Below are positions 52,444-61,704 of a stretch of 64,000 nt of DNA, one piece after another; the first letter of the stretch is position 1; every line of letters begins with the position of its first letter. The translations under genes and the position numbers were made by a program. The notes below the pieces were generated by a model that ran no database searches, was not told the origin of the DNA, and saw nothing but the letters and a program-made list of their open reading frames with translations. The stretch lies in the NCBI RefSeq assembly GCF_029543085.1, contig NZ_CP119967.1:2506501-2570500 (forward strand), read 5' to 3'. Source of the DNA: Pseudomonas sp. A34-9 (GTDB taxonomy: Bacteria > Pseudomonadota > Gammaproteobacteria > Pseudomonadales > Pseudomonadaceae).

Positions 52444-53758
52444 AGTGCTCACACAAGTCAGCGGGCGAGAGCTGTTCCGTCAGCGCCAGTTCCTCGGTTT
52501 TCAGGGCGTAGTAGGTGTCGAGCAGCGGCTTGGGCAGCCATTGGGTGAAGGTGCCACTGTCGCGCAGGCAATCCAGCGCCTGGGCCAGCGAGGCGGGCAG
52601 GGCGACGATGCCCCGGGCCTGGCGTTGCTCATCGTTGAGTGAATCGGGAATTTCATTGGTGATCGCGTTCAGCGCCAGACGCTGTTCGATGCCCAGTCGT
52701 CCGGCAATCAGCAGCGCCGCCATGGCCAGATGTGGTGAGGCGGTGGCGTCCATGGCGCGGAATTCGAGATTGAACTGGTTGGCCACAGGCTTGCCACCCA
52801 GGGTTACAGTCGGGCAGATGCGCAGCGCCGCCTCGCGGTTCTGTTGACCCAGACAAGCGTAAGACGCGCTCCAGTGATGCGGCTGCAAGCGCTCGTATGA
52901 CACCGGCGTCGGGGCGGTGAACGCACACAGTGCCGGCAAGTAATGCAGGATTCCCGCCGCCCAGTGCTGGCCGAGGCTCGACAGTCCGTTGCTGGTGCCG
53001 GCGTCGTACAGCGTCGGCTGACCGGCCAGGTCGAGCAGGCTGACGTGCAGGTGCACGCCGTTGCACACCGCGTCGGCGGCGGTCTTCGGCGCGAAGCTCA
53101 AGTCCAGGCCCATTTGCCGGGCGATCTCGCGGGTGATCTCGCGCACGTTGACGGCGCGATCGGCCGCCGCCACGCCGAGCGTCGGGCGACAGGTGATCTC
53201 GTATTGATGTTTGCCGTATTCGGGCAGAAACATTTCCGGCTCGACGCCACCGGCGCGCAAGGCACTGAGCAGCCAGCCGCCGAACTCGGCGCCCTGACGC
53301 TGGGCTTCGAGGGAAAATGCCAGATGCTCGGCAAAACCGGCGTGCAGGTTGAATTCGTGTTCGAACGCGGCGTTGACCTGCAAGCCCAGTCCATCGCGGT
53401 AACGCTCGATTTCATCGCGCAACAGCGTGCGCGGGCAGGCGCCCCAGGGGCGGCCATCGGTTTCGCGGATATCGCCGTGGATGAAATCCAGCGCCGGCGC
53501 ATCGGCGTCCGGGCCGTTGCCGACGGTGACGCGGCTGCTCAGATCGGGAATCAGCCTCAGGTCGCCATACGCGCCCCACGGATTGGTCGAGGCAATGATG
53601 TCCTGCGGCGTCAACGCGCTGTTGGCCGGCACCCAGCCGCACCCTGCAGCTTGATAATGCTCAAGCTCATCGGTGGGAAACGAGCGGCCACGGGTGATGC
53701 CGATCAGGTCGGTGGTGACCAGCGTGGTCATCGGCAGCGGTGTCAGGCGGGCGCTCAT
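52427..53758 (-). CDS. Glutamine-synthetase-family ligase (gamma-glutamyl-amine type)
   Basis: A 443-residue protein: TTLVTTDLIGITRGRSFPTDELEHYQAAGCGWVPAN (N-terminal beta-grasp), NAAFEHEFNLHAGF, FLPEYGKHQYEITCRPT, NGVHLHVSLLDLAG, NQFNLEFRAMDATASPHLAMAALL, where E/H/R metal and substrate residues of the GS catalytic domain lie. It is divergent from GlnA and nearer to GS-like gamma-glutamylpolyamine or glutamate-amide ligases. The ATG at 53758 overlaps the cysteine-hydrolase stop (ATGA). The role is inferred from context: activation of an amine or amino acid. Confidence 0.83.
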   Translation of the reverse strand: MSARLTPLPMTTLVTTDLIGITRGRSFPTDELEHYQAAGCGWVPANSALTPQDIIASTNPWGAYGDLRLIPDLSSRVTVGNGPDADAPALDFIHGDIRETDGRPWGACPRTLLRDEIERYRDGLGLQVNAAFEHEFNLHAGFAEHLAFSLEAQRQGAEFGGWLLSALRAGGVEPEMFLPEYGKHQYEITCRPTLGVAAADRAVNVREITREIARQMGLDLSFAPKTAADAVCNGVHLHVSLLDLAGQPTLYDAGTSNGLSSLGQHWAAGILHYLPALCAFTAPTPVSYERLQPHHWSASYACLGQQNREAALRICPTVTLGGKPVANQFNLEFRAMDATASPHLAMAALLIAGRLGIEQRLALNAITNEIPDSLNDEQRQARGIVALPASLAQALDCLRDSGTFTQWLPKPLLDTYYALKTEELALTEQLSPADLCEHYARLY

Positions 53759-54399
53759 GGCTGCATCTCCTGCAGGCGGGCGAGCACGGTGTCGGTGTCG
53801 GTGATCCAGCAGTAACCCTTGATCGCATTCAGGCAGGCGTGATGGCGTTCGGCGCTGTAGGTGGCGCAGGCGTCCTCGACCAGCGTGACCAGATAGCCGC
53901 GATCGGCGGCGTCGCGCACGGCCATGTCGACGCACTGGTCGGTGACGATGCCGGCGATGATCAGGTGACGGGTTTCCAGGTTGCGCAGCACGTAATCGAT
54001 GTTGGTTGAGTTGAAGACGCCCGATGAGGTCTTCGGCAGGACGATTTCGTTTTCCACCGGGCTCAGGTCTTCAATGATCCTGGCCTGCACGCTGCCTTTG
54101 GGCAGGTGCATGTCCGAGAGTTTGTGGTCGAGCGAGCGGTCGCGACCATCTGCGGTGAGGCTTTCGATAATGGTGTGCAGCACGTTCTGCTGCGTTTCGC
54201 GAAAAGCGCTGAGCAAGCGACGCTGGTTGGGCACCACCTGCATGTGCGCCCGGGTCAGGAAATACTCGGCGTCAGGCCCGTTGAGGTGCGCGTCGAACTG
54301 CGGTTCGAGCCAGGCACGCTGCATGTCCACCAGCAACAGTGCGGTGTGATCGGTGACGAACGGCAAGTCCCGCGGCGAGCGGTGGGGAAGGCTGAACAT
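53755..54399 (-). CDS. Isochorismatase-like cysteine hydrolase
   Basis: A 214-residue protein. TALLLVDMQRAWLE (Asp), VLPKTSSGVFNSTNI (Lys) and IAGIVTDQCVDMAVRDAADRGY (Cys) form the Asp-Lys-Cys triad of the isochorismatase/nicotinamidase fold. It cleaves amide or ester-like bonds. The GGAGG site lies in the end of the RpiR gene (2-bp gap). With GS-like and formylglutamate-hydrolase-like genes it suggests amide turnover in the same pathway. Confidence 0.85.
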   Translation of the reverse strand: MFSLPHRSPRDLPFVTDHTALLLVDMQRAWLEPQFDAHLNGPDAEYFLTRAHMQVVPNQRRLLSAFRETQQNVLHTIIESLTADGRDRSLDHKLSDMHLPKGSVQARIIEDLSPVENEIVLPKTSSGVFNSTNIDYVLRNLETRHLIIAGIVTDQCVDMAVRDAADRGYLVTLVEDACATYSAERHHACLNAIKGYCWITDTDTVLARLQEMQP

Positions 54400-54401
54400 C
54401 C

Positions 54402-55256
54402 TTATTTATCCTCCAGCAGATGGGTGTTGAAGTCATTGCGCAGGGCATCGATGCCTTCCAGGCGATCGGCGAGGTTTTCGGTGCGCAGGGTCAGGCAGGC
54501 AATGAGTGCCTCGACCTGCGCCAGCGCGGGCACCATGGTGTCGAACGGCGAGGCCGATTCCACCGGCGCGCTGATGATCAGGTCGGCCAGTTCGCGCAGT
54601 GGCGAGGCATAGATGTCAGTGAACAACACCACGCGCGCGTTGTTGTTTTTCGCCGCACTGGCGACCCGCAAGGCCTGGGTCTGGTAGCGGCGATAGTCGA
54701 ACAGCAGCACCACGTCCTGACGTTGCAGATCAAACAGGCGATCCGGCAGTTGCGCGTTGTCTTCCAGGGCGAAGCAGCCGGGGCGCAGCAGGCGCAGGTG
54801 ATTGAGCAGGTAAGTCGCCATCAGGCTGCTGAAGCGCCCGCCGAAGCAGTACACCTGATGCCGGGCATCGAGCAGCCAGTCGGTGAGAATGCGCACGTCT
54901 TCCGGCTGGGTCAGCGATTGGGTTTCGAGCAGCAGGCGATGGCTGTCGCCCAGATAGTGGCTCCAGGCGTCGTCCTTGTGCTGATGAGCGCGCGGTTGCA
55001 GCAGCGTGCGCGGCGAGCGCAAGCGATGGTCCATGTCGCTGAGCAGCGCTTCCTGGAATTCGGCGTAACCACCGAAGCCGAGTTTTTTCACCAGCCGCAC
55101 AATGGTCGGATCGCTGACCCCGGCATGTTCGGCCAGACGCGCCATCGGCCCCAGACCGTTGCGTGGGTACTGATCAAGCAAGGCGCGAACGACTTTGCGC
55201 TCCGACGGCGTAAGATCCAGGCCGGGATCGGTGATCAGGTCTCTGAGAGGGGGCAT
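54402..55256 (-). CDS. RpiR-family transcriptional regulator (HTH-SIS)
   Basis: A 284-residue protein. An N-terminal HTH_6 domain (LTPSERKVVRALLDQYPRNGLGPMARLAEHAGVSDPTIVRLVKKLGFGGYAEFQEAL) and a C-terminal SIS domain (VYCFGGRFSSLMATYLLNHL, VVLLFDYRRYQTQALRVASAAKNNNARVVLFTDIYASPLRELAD). The ATG at 55256 (MPPLRDLITD) has GGAG six bases upstream; the ATG at 55295 is in frame but lacks one. First gene of the cluster, likely its regulator and autoregulated. Confidence 0.9.
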   Translation of the reverse strand: MPPLRDLITDPGLDLTPSERKVVRALLDQYPRNGLGPMARLAEHAGVSDPTIVRLVKKLGFGGYAEFQEALLSDMDHRLRSPRTLLQPRAHQHKDDAWSHYLGDSHRLLLETQSLTQPEDVRILTDWLLDARHQVYCFGGRFSSLMATYLLNHLRLLRPGCFALEDNAQLPDRLFDLQRQDVVLLFDYRRYQTQALRVASAAKNNNARVVLFTDIYASPLRELADLIISAPVESASPFDTMVPALAQVEALIACLTLRTENLADRLEGIDALRNDFNTHLLEDK

Positions 55257-55315
55257 CCGGGCTCCTGCTGGATGAGGGTGTTGAATTCGCTTCATAATCC
55301 GTTAAAACAGTATTT

Positions 55316-55333
55316 ATGTAACTGGCATTACAT
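55316..55333. promoter_or_regulatory. Candidate operator dyad for the RpiR regulator
   Basis: ATGTAA-CTGGCA-TTACAT is a perfect dyad 60 bp upstream of the preferred RpiR start. RpiR members bind similar short inverted repeats near their own promoters. Confidence 0.5.
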
Positions 55334-55585
55334 GTCTAGTGAATTTTTTATCGTGTTGAAAAGGCCCCAAAATAGGGCGAGACGCCCGTGTAACAAGGAC
55401 TACACGGAGTTCGACAGGGCTTGTAGTCCATCGCCCACGACAGTGTCAGAGATTGCCGTATTTCTGCTTTTGTCCGCACTTGCCGCGTCCATTCAGCCAC
55501 CCTGCAGCCCCCGGTTTACGGCACAATTACCGACAGAACGGCTTTGCGCCGCTGATTTTCATGAAGGCCCACCGGAGCGATCCCT

Positions 55586-56140
55586 GTGCAGACCACTCGT
55601 TTGACATTGATTTGCCATGCGCGAACCGTCGCACAGAAATTGGCGTGTTTTCCTACGAATGAACCTGTTGAAAATAGCGGTCTGGCATCGGCCGAATTGG
55701 CGGAACGTTTCGACGCCGCGCGACGCTTGATTTGCGCGCCGGAGTTGCGCACGCGCCAGACAGCGGCGTGGTTTGGCGCGGACGCGCAGGTTGATGAGGC
55801 GCTGCGTGATTGTGATTGGGGGCGCTGGCACGGCATCTCGATCAAAGCCCTGCAAGCCTCGGAAGCAGAAGCGCTGCACACCTGGCTCGAAGACCCGCAA
55901 ACCAGCCCCCACGGCGGTGAGTCGGTGGCGCAGTTGTGTGAGCGTGTGGCGCAATGGCTGGCCAGTCTGCAAACCACGCCGGAACATGTAGTGGCGGTGA
56001 CGCATCCGTTTGTCATCCGCGCTGCGCTGATCCACGTGATGCGCTGTTCGGCGTTCCATGACATTGATGTCGAACCATTGTCGATGCTCGAACTGCGCTT
56101 CACCGGGCGCTGGCGCCTGTGTCTTAAAGGAGCTTTGTGA
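55586..56140 (+). CDS. Histidine phosphatase family protein
   Basis: A 184-residue protein of the phosphoglycerate-mutase-like superfamily, shorter than CobC-type enzymes. The phosphohistidine motif reads ICHART rather than RHGET, the substituted position being the Arg before His. CAPELRTRQTA, the acidic DCDWGRWHG and VVAVTHPFVIRAAL (second His) are present. The start is GTG at 55586 behind CGGAG. The stop overlaps the cobF start, so both are one operon and a role in cobalamin precursor (alpha-ribazole phosphatase-type) metabolism is plausible. Confidence 0.8.
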   Translation: MQTTRLTLICHARTVAQKLACFPTNEPVENSGLASAELAERFDAARRLICAPELRTRQTAAWFGADAQVDEALRDCDWGRWHGISIKALQASEAEALHTWLEDPQTSPHGGESVAQLCERVAQWLASLQTTPEHVVAVTHPFVIRAALIHVMRCSAFHDIDVEPLSMLELRFTGRWRLCLKGAL

Positions 56141-56895
56141 TGAAACAACTGCTGGTGATCGGCATCGGTGCCGGCAATCCCGACTACATCACGATGCAGG
56201 CGGTGAAGGCGCTGAACCGGGTCGATGTGTTCTTCCTGATGGATAAAGGCCAGAGCAAGGACACGTTGATCGACCTGCGTCGCGACATGTGTGAGCGCTA
56301 CATCGACGACCCTGACTATCGCTTCGTCGAAGCTCACAGCCCGGAACGCGAGCGCGGCGATATCGACTACACGGCCAGTGTCGATGACTTGAACCGTGCC
56401 AAGCAGAAAACCTTCGAACGCCTTATCAATGAGGAATTGTCCGACGGCCAGTGCGGTGGTTTCCTGGTGTGGGGCGACCCGGCGTTGTACGACAGCACCG
56501 TGCGTATCCTCCAGGCCATTCTGGCCTCGGGCACGTGCGTCTTCGAGTTTGACGTGATTCCCGGGATCACCAGCGTTCAGGCGTTGGCGGCGCAGCACAA
56601 GGTGCCGCTGAACACGATCGGTCGTTCCATCGAAATCACCACCGGGCGGCGTTTGGCGGCAGGGCAGGTGAGTGATACGGACAGTCTGGTGGTGATGCTC
56701 GATGCCGAGGATGCGTATCAGCGGGTCGCCGATCAGCAGACCGAGATTTACTGGGGGGCTTACCTGGGCACGCCGGATGAGATTCTGATCAGGGGCAGGC
56801 TGGCGGATGTCGCGGAGGAAATCGAGCGGGTGCGCAAGGTGGCGCGGGCGGAACATGGGTGGATCATGGATACGTACTTGCTGCGTAAGCCCTAG
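56140..56895 (+). CDS. cobF: Precorrin-6A synthase (deacetylating)
   Basis: A 251-residue tetrapyrrole methylase: MKQLLVIGIGAGNPDYITMQ, VDVFFLMDKGQSKDTLIDLRR, GFLVWGDPALYDSTVRILQ, FDVIPGITSVQALAAQHKVPLN, TDSLVVMLDAEDAYQ. The DKGQSKDTLIDLR region is characteristic of CobF in aerobic cobalamin synthesis, which uses SAM to make precorrin-6A with loss of acetate. AAAGGAG lies upstream of the ATG at 56140. Other cob genes are not in the window. Confidence 0.92.
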   Translation: MKQLLVIGIGAGNPDYITMQAVKALNRVDVFFLMDKGQSKDTLIDLRRDMCERYIDDPDYRFVEAHSPERERGDIDYTASVDDLNRAKQKTFERLINEELSDGQCGGFLVWGDPALYDSTVRILQAILASGTCVFEFDVIPGITSVQALAAQHKVPLNTIGRSIEITTGRRLAAGQVSDTDSLVVMLDAEDAYQRVADQQTEIYWGAYLGTPDEILIRGRLADVAEEIERVRKVARAEHGWIMDTYLLRKP

Positions 56896-56913
56896 ATCGT
56901 TGGTGCTTTGAGT

Positions 56914-56996
56914 GGCCCTATCGCGAGCAGGCTCACTCCTACAATTGAATGGGTTCACAATTCCAATGTAGGAGTGAGCCTGCTCGCGATAGGGCC
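56914..56996. repeat. REP inverted pair (variant with ctcactcctac)
   Basis: ggccctatcgcgagcaggct (from 56914) and agcctgctcgcgatagggcc (to 56996) are perfect inverse arms around a 25-bp spacer. Confidence 0.88.
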
Positions 56997-57026
56997 GCAA
57001 CATTCGAAGTACATTTCGAACAGGCA

Positions 57027-57066
57027 AAAAAACACCCGGTGCAACGCAAGTCGCACCGGGTTTTTG
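57027..57066. terminator. Bidirectional rho-independent terminator
   Basis: ACCCGGTGC (57034-57042) and GCACCGGGT (57053-57061) form a 9-bp stem with TTTTT on the plus strand and a run of T on the minus strand. It closes the ketone-body operon (minus) and cobF (plus). Confidence 0.85.
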
Positions 57067-57119
57067 TTGCCAGAAAACAGCGGATGTCGTGGATCCGCCG
57101 TTCTCTGTTGAACTCTTGG

Positions 57120-58301
57120 TTATGCGCGTTCCAGCGCCAGCGCCACACCCTGACCGCCGCCGATGCACAGGGTCGCCAGACCCTTTTTCGCATCACGCTT
57201 GATCATTTCATGCACCAGCGTCACCAGCACGCGGCAACCCGATGCACCGATCGGATGGCCCAACGCGATGGCGCCGCCGTTGACGTTGACCTTGTCCAGA
57301 TCCCATTGCAGATCCTTGGCCACTGCCAGCGATTGTGCGGCGAAGGCTTCGTTGGCTTCGATCAGGTCGAGCTGGCCGATATCCCAGCCGGCCTTGTCGA
57401 GGCAGCGACGGGTCGCCGATACCGGGCCGATGCCCATGATCGCCGGATCGACGCCTGCGTTGGCATAAGCGGCGATGGTGGCCAGTACGGGCAGGCCGAG
57501 GGATTTGGCTTTCTCTGCGCTCATCAGAATCACGGCGGCAGCGCCATCGTTCAGCGACGAGGCGTTGCCCGCAGTGACACTGCCGTCCTTCTTGAACGCC
57601 GGGCGCAGTTTTGCCAGGGATTGGGCAGTGGTGTCGCCACGTGGCTGTTCGTCGACCTTGAAGGCAACCGGATCGCCTTTGCGCTGCGGGATCAGGATCG
57701 GCGTGATCTCATCGACAAAGCGACCGGCCTCAATGGCGGCAGCGGCTTTCTGCTGAGAAGCGGCGGCGAAAGCATCTTGCTGCTCACGGCTGATCTCATA
57801 TTTGTCGACCAGGTTCTCGGCAGTGATGCCCATGTGGTAGTCGTTGAACGCATCCCACAAGCCATCGCTGATCATGGTGTCGACGATTTGCGCGTGGCCC
57901 ATGCGCAGACCGGTGCGTGCGCCCGGCATGACGTAGTTGGACAGGCTCATGTTTTCCTGGCCACCGGCGATGATCACGTCAGCGTCGCCGCAACGGATCG
58001 CCTGTGCACCGAGGTGCAGGGCTTTGAGGCCCGAACCGCACACCTTGTTCAGGGTCATGGCAGGTACTGCGTGCGGCAGGCCAGCCTTGATCGCAGCCTG
58101 ACGCGCCGGGTTCTGGCCGGCGCCGGCGGTCAGCACCTGGCCCATAATCACTTCATCGACCTGCGCACCGTCCAGCCCGGTCTGTTCGAGCAATTGGCGG
58201 ATCACCGCCGCGCCCAGATCAACGGCGGACACGCTGGCCAGGGAACCCTGGAAACTGCCGATCGCGGTACGCGTGGCGGCAACAATTACGACGTCTTGCA
58301 T
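57120..58301 (-). CDS. atoB: Acetyl-CoA acetyltransferase (thiolase)
   Basis: A 393-residue thiolase: [40 protein letters not shown] (acylated Cys), [20 protein letters not shown] (His) and [15 protein letters not shown] (second Cys). It splits acetoacetyl-CoA to two acetyl-CoA. The ATG at 58301 has GAGGA upstream; the GTG at 58316 is less likely. It follows the CoA-transferase subunits, completing acetoacetate degradation. Confidence 0.93.
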   Translation of the reverse strand: MQDVVIVAATRTAIGSFQGSLASVSAVDLGAAVIRQLLEQTGLDGAQVDEVIMGQVLTAGAGQNPARQAAIKAGLPHAVPAMTLNKVCGSGLKALHLGAQAIRCGDADVIIAGGQENMSLSNYVMPGARTGLRMGHAQIVDTMISDGLWDAFNDYHMGITAENLVDKYEISREQQDAFAAASQQKAAAAIEAGRFVDEITPILIPQRKGDPVAFKVDEQPRGDTTAQSLAKLRPAFKKDGSVTAGNASSLNDGAAAVILMSAEKAKSLGLPVLATIAAYANAGVDPAIMGIGPVSATRRCLDKAGWDIGQLDLIEANEAFAAQSLAVAKDLQWDLDKVNVNGGAIALGHPIGASGCRVLVTLVHEMIKRDAKKGLATLCIGGGQGVALALERA

Positions 58302-58312
58302 TTTCGAATTCC

Positions 58313-58978
58313 TCACTGGGCAGCGAACTGCATTTCCGGTACGTGATCCGGGACGATCAGTTTACCAGCGGTTTTGGCGACGATTTCCTCGACGCTGACG
58401 CCAGGTGCGCGTTCCTTGAGGACAAAAGCGCCATTTTCGATTTCCAGGTAGGCGAGGTCGGTCAGCACGCGCTTGATGCAGCCGGCGCCAGTCAGCGGCA
58501 GGCTGCATTTGGACAGCAGCTTGGACTCACCGTCCTTCGATGCGTGGGTCATGATCACGATGATGTTGTCGGCGCCGGCCACCAGATCCATCGCGCCGCC
58601 CATGCCCTTGACCAGTTTGCCGGGGATCATCCACGAGGCGATGTTGCCTTCGACGTCGACTTCGAACGCGCCAAGCACGGTCAGGTCGACATGGCCACCG
58701 CGAATCATCGCAAAGGATTCCGCGGAGTTGAAAATCGACGCGCCGATGCGTGCGGTCACGGTCTGTTTGCCGGCGTTGATCATGTCGGCATCGATGGTGT
58801 CTTCGGTCGGAAACGGGCCCATGCCGAGCAGGCCGTTTTCCGATTGCAGCATGACTTCCATGCCGTCGGGAATGTAGTTGGCGACCAGGGTCGGAATGCC
58901 GATGCCGAGGTTCACATAAAAGCCGTCCTGCATTTCGCGGGCGACGCGCTGAGCCATTTGTTCGCGGGTAAGTGCCAT
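58313..58978 (-). CDS. atoA: 3-oxoacid CoA-transferase subunit B
   Basis: A 221-residue protein with the catalytic motif [13 protein letters not shown], whose Glu carries the CoA ester, and [43 protein letters not shown]. It is the beta subunit of succinyl-CoA/acetoacetyl-CoA transferase (also called scoB). Located between subunit A and the thiolase; it ends 11 bp before the thiolase ATG. Confidence 0.92.
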   Translation of the reverse strand: MALTREQMAQRVAREMQDGFYVNLGIGIPTLVANYIPDGMEVMLQSENGLLGMGPFPTEDTIDADMINAGKQTVTARIGASIFNSAESFAMIRGGHVDLTVLGAFEVDVEGNIASWMIPGKLVKGMGGAMDLVAGADNIIVIMTHASKDGESKLLSKCSLPLTGAGCIKRVLTDLAYLEIENGAFVLKERAPGVSVEEIVAKTAGKLIVPDHVPEMQFAAQ

Positions 58979-59002
58979 GTTTTTATTCTCCGTCAGCCTG
59001 AA

Positions 59003-59701
59003 TTATTTGCGGATGGTGCGCTGTTCGATGCGTTTTTCGAACGTGCCGCAAATGACCCGATCGACGTAGATGCCCGGGGTGTGGATCTGCGAGGGATCGA
59101 GTTCGCCGGGTTCGACGATTTCTTCGACTTCAACCACGGTGATTTTGCCGGCGGTGGCGGCCAGTGGGTTGAAGTTCTGCGCGGTGTGACGGTAGATGAC
59201 ATTGCCGAAGTGGTCGGCTTTCCAGCCTTTGACGATGGCGAAGTCGCCGGTGATGGATTCTTCCATCAGGTACTTGCGACCCTTGAACTCGCGCACTTCC
59301 TTGCCTTCGGCGACGGGGGTGCCGACGCCGGTGGCGGTGAAGAAGGCCGGAATGCCGGCGCCGCCTGCGCGCATTTTCTCGGCGAGGGTGCCTTGCGGGG
59401 TCAGGATGACTTCGATGTCGCCCTTGAGCAGTTGCTCTTCGAACAGCTTGTTTTCGCCGACGTAGGAGGCGATGACTTTGCTGATCTGACGATCGGTGAG
59501 CAGCACGCCGAGGCCGAAACCGTCGACGCCGCAGTTGTTGGAGACGACGGTGAGGTCGCGGGTGCCTTTGCGCTTGATCTCGGCGATCAGGTTTTCCGGA
59601 ATGCCGCACAGACCGAAGCCGCCGGCGATAACGGTCATGCCGTCTTCAAGCCCGGCCAGGGCTTCCTCGTAGGAACTCACGCGCTTGTCGAAACCTGCCA
59701 T
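59003..59701 (-). CDS. atoD: 3-oxoacid CoA-transferase subunit A
   Basis: A 232-residue alpha subunit: [22 protein letters not shown] (CoA-binding glycine loop), [49 protein letters not shown]. It forms the transferase with the next gene. ATG at 59701 preferred; GTG at 59707 is in frame. It heads the operon divergent from a LysR gene 165 bp away. Confidence 0.92.
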   Translation of the reverse strand: MAGFDKRVSSYEEALAGLEDGMTVIAGGFGLCGIPENLIAEIKRKGTRDLTVVSNNCGVDGFGLGVLLTDRQISKVIASYVGENKLFEEQLLKGDIEVILTPQGTLAEKMRAGGAGIPAFFTATGVGTPVAEGKEVREFKGRKYLMEESITGDFAIVKGWKADHFGNVIYRHTAQNFNPLAATAGKITVVEVEEIVEPGELDPSQIHTPGIYVDRVICGTFEKRIEQRTIRK

Positions 59702-59866
59702 ATGCACCTCTTTTATTATTTGCGGGCGGCTGGCTAGCCGAATGACTGGAGTGTCGCGCCGGTGGATATATTTGTTAAGTTGATTTTTAAGGTTGATTGA
59801 TAGATAAAACTCAATAGTTGCGTTATGGCTTGCGGCTTAACGCTGGATCGTTCCTGAGGCTTGAGT

Positions 59867-60754
59867 ATGACCATCAAACAGATTCGCGCCTTCCTCGCTG
59901 TGGCCCAGAGCCTGAGTTTCGCCGTGGCCTGCGAGCGTCTGCACCTGTCGCAATCGGCGTTGAGCCTGACCATCAAAGCGCTGGAAGAGGGCCTGGGCGG
60001 GCGCCTGTTCAGCCGCAACACGCGCAACGTCGCGATGACTGCGGAAGGCGAATCGCTGCTGCCGCTGGCGCGACGGCTAATTGCCGACTGGGACAACGCC
60101 GAAGACGAAATGCGTCAACGCTTCAGCTTGCAGCGCGGGCGGGTAACGCTGGCGGCGATGCCGTCGTTTGCCGGCAACCTGCTGCCGCCGATCCTCAAGA
60201 CGTTTCGTGCGCGCTATCCGAACGTCAATGTCACCGTCAATGACGTGATCAACGAGCAAGTGCTGGAAATGGTCCGTGACCGTCAGGTTGAACTGGGGGT
60301 GGCGTTCGAGCCGATGCAAAACACGTCGATGACGTTTACGCCGCTGTACAGGGATCGCTTCGTCGCGGTGGTGTCGAAGGATTCGCCGTTGGCGCAGCGC
60401 AGCGAGATCGATTGGCAGACGTTATTGCAGGAGTCGTTCATCACCTTGCAGCGGCCATCAACGGTGCGGGTGATGCTCGAAGAACACTTGCAGGCGCGGG
60501 GCATGAAGTTGCCGGTGGAGTTTGAAAGCCATCAATTGGCAACAGTCGGGCGGATGGTCGCCAGTGGGCTGGGTGTCAGCGCCGTCCCGGCGTTGTGCGC
60601 CGAGCAGATGCAGGAGTTGGGTGGCCATTGCCTGACGCTGGATGATTCGGTGGAGCGAGCCATCGGCGTGCTGACCGAGCCGGGCAATGAACTGTCGGCA
60701 GCGGCGCAGGCGTTGTTCGATATTCTCAAGGCTGAAGATCTGGGGCGGCTGTGA
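59867..60754 (+). CDS. LysR-family transcriptional regulator
   Basis: A 295-residue LysR: MTIKQIRAFLAVAQSLSFAVACERLHLSQSALSLTIKALEEGLGGRLFSRNTRNVAMTAEG (HTH), then a substrate domain (TLAAMPSFAGNLLPPILKTF, VVSKDSPLAQRSE, RMVASGLGVSAVPALC). It is divergent from the CoA-transferase operon, the classic position for an activator of that operon. The shared region contains an AT-rich stretch (about 59765-59820) but I could not fix a T-N11-A site. Confidence 0.9.
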   Translation: MTIKQIRAFLAVAQSLSFAVACERLHLSQSALSLTIKALEEGLGGRLFSRNTRNVAMTAEGESLLPLARRLIADWDNAEDEMRQRFSLQRGRVTLAAMPSFAGNLLPPILKTFRARYPNVNVTVNDVINEQVLEMVRDRQVELGVAFEPMQNTSMTFTPLYRDRFVAVVSKDSPLAQRSEIDWQTLLQESFITLQRPSTVRVMLEEHLQARGMKLPVEFESHQLATVGRMVASGLGVSAVPALCAEQMQELGGHCLTLDDSVERAIGVLTEPGNELSAAAQALFDILKAEDLGRL

Positions 60755-60819
60755 GATCTACCCCCTCACCTGATCTGGTCAAACGATACTGGACACAGTT
60801 ATAGGGTTTTGTTCATTTC

Positions 60820-61704
60820 TCATGCCGCCAGGGCCTCCATGGCTACCGGAGTCCTATAACCGTTGTGGCTGTGCAGCCTGATCCGATTGTAATAGTGGGT
60901 CAGGTAGCGCAACACATCGGTACTGGCTTCGTCTTCGTTTCGGTAGCCGGCCTTGGGTATCCATTCAGATTTCAAACTGCCAAAGAAACGTTCCATCGGA
61001 GCGTTATCCCAGCAGTTTCCCCGTCGACTCATGCTTTGTTTTATCCGCATGTCCGACAACGTTTCACGGAACATTTTGCTGCTGTAATGACAGCCCTGAT
61101 CCGAATGGAACATTAAGTTTTCAGGCCGTCCTCGCGACTCGAAAGCCACCTTCAAGGCTTGACAGGTTAGTGCTGAATCCGGGCTTCGGGACATCGCCCA
61201 GCCGACGATGCGTCGGGCATGCAGATCAAGTACCGCAGCCAGATAAACCCAGTAAGTACCCGCCCAGATGTAAGTCACGTCGCCACACCACACTTGATTG
61301 GGCGCCTCGACGTTGAATTTACGCTCCAAATGGTTAGGGGCGTATTGAGCCTCCGCGCCGCTGGGTTTGTAACGATGCCTGCGCCGTTGCTGGCTCTTTA
61401 ATCCAATTTCGCGCATCAGGCTACGAGCCATGTAGCGACCTACAGACTCCTTTTCGTTACGCAACGCCTCTGACAGGCCTCGCGCGCCCATCGAACCGCG
61501 ACTTTGCTGATGCAGTTCAACAGCCTTGATCTTGAGGCGATCGCGTTCAACATCAACTTTTGTGCCCTGTTTCAACCGGTCGTAAAAACTGCTGCGGTTG
61601 ATTCCAAACACACCACACAACTCGGTTCTTGGATATTGCTCGCTTAACTCCTCGACCAGCCTTATCGATCGAGGGAATCCGACATCAAGAGAGCTGTAGC
61701 CTTT
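60820..61704 (-). CDS. IS3-family transposase OrfB (made as OrfAB by -1 frameshift)
   Basis: The DDE domain has WCGDVTYIWAG (Asp), FHSDQGCHYSS (Asp) and NCWDNAPMERFFGSLKSEW (Glu), preceded by the HTH_21 region with RSSFYDRLKQG. No good start codon of its own: reading is open upstream to the slip site AAAAAAG at 61701-61707, where ribosomes shift from orfA. The product is then about 380 residues. Intact. Confidence 0.88.
   Translation of the reverse strand, partial: KGYSSLDVGFPRSIRLVEELSEQYPRTELCGVFGINRSSFYDRLKQGTKVDVERDRLKIKAVELHQQSRGSMGARGLSEALRNEKESVGRYMARSLMREIGLKSQQRRRHRYKPSGAEAQYAPNHLERKFNVEAPNQVWCGDVTYIWAGTYWVYLAAVLDLHARRIVGWAMSRSPDSALTCQALKVAFESRGRPENLMFHSDQGCHYSSKMFRETLSDMRIKQSMSRRGNCWDNAPMERFFGSLKSEWIPKAGYRNEDEASTDVLRYLTHYYNRIRLHSHNGYRTPVAMEALAA

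Noticed and set aside
50428..52548. 706-residue open frame on the plus strand
   Set aside because: It spans the permease and amidohydrolase genes in antisense with Arg/Gln/His-rich composition and no motifs.
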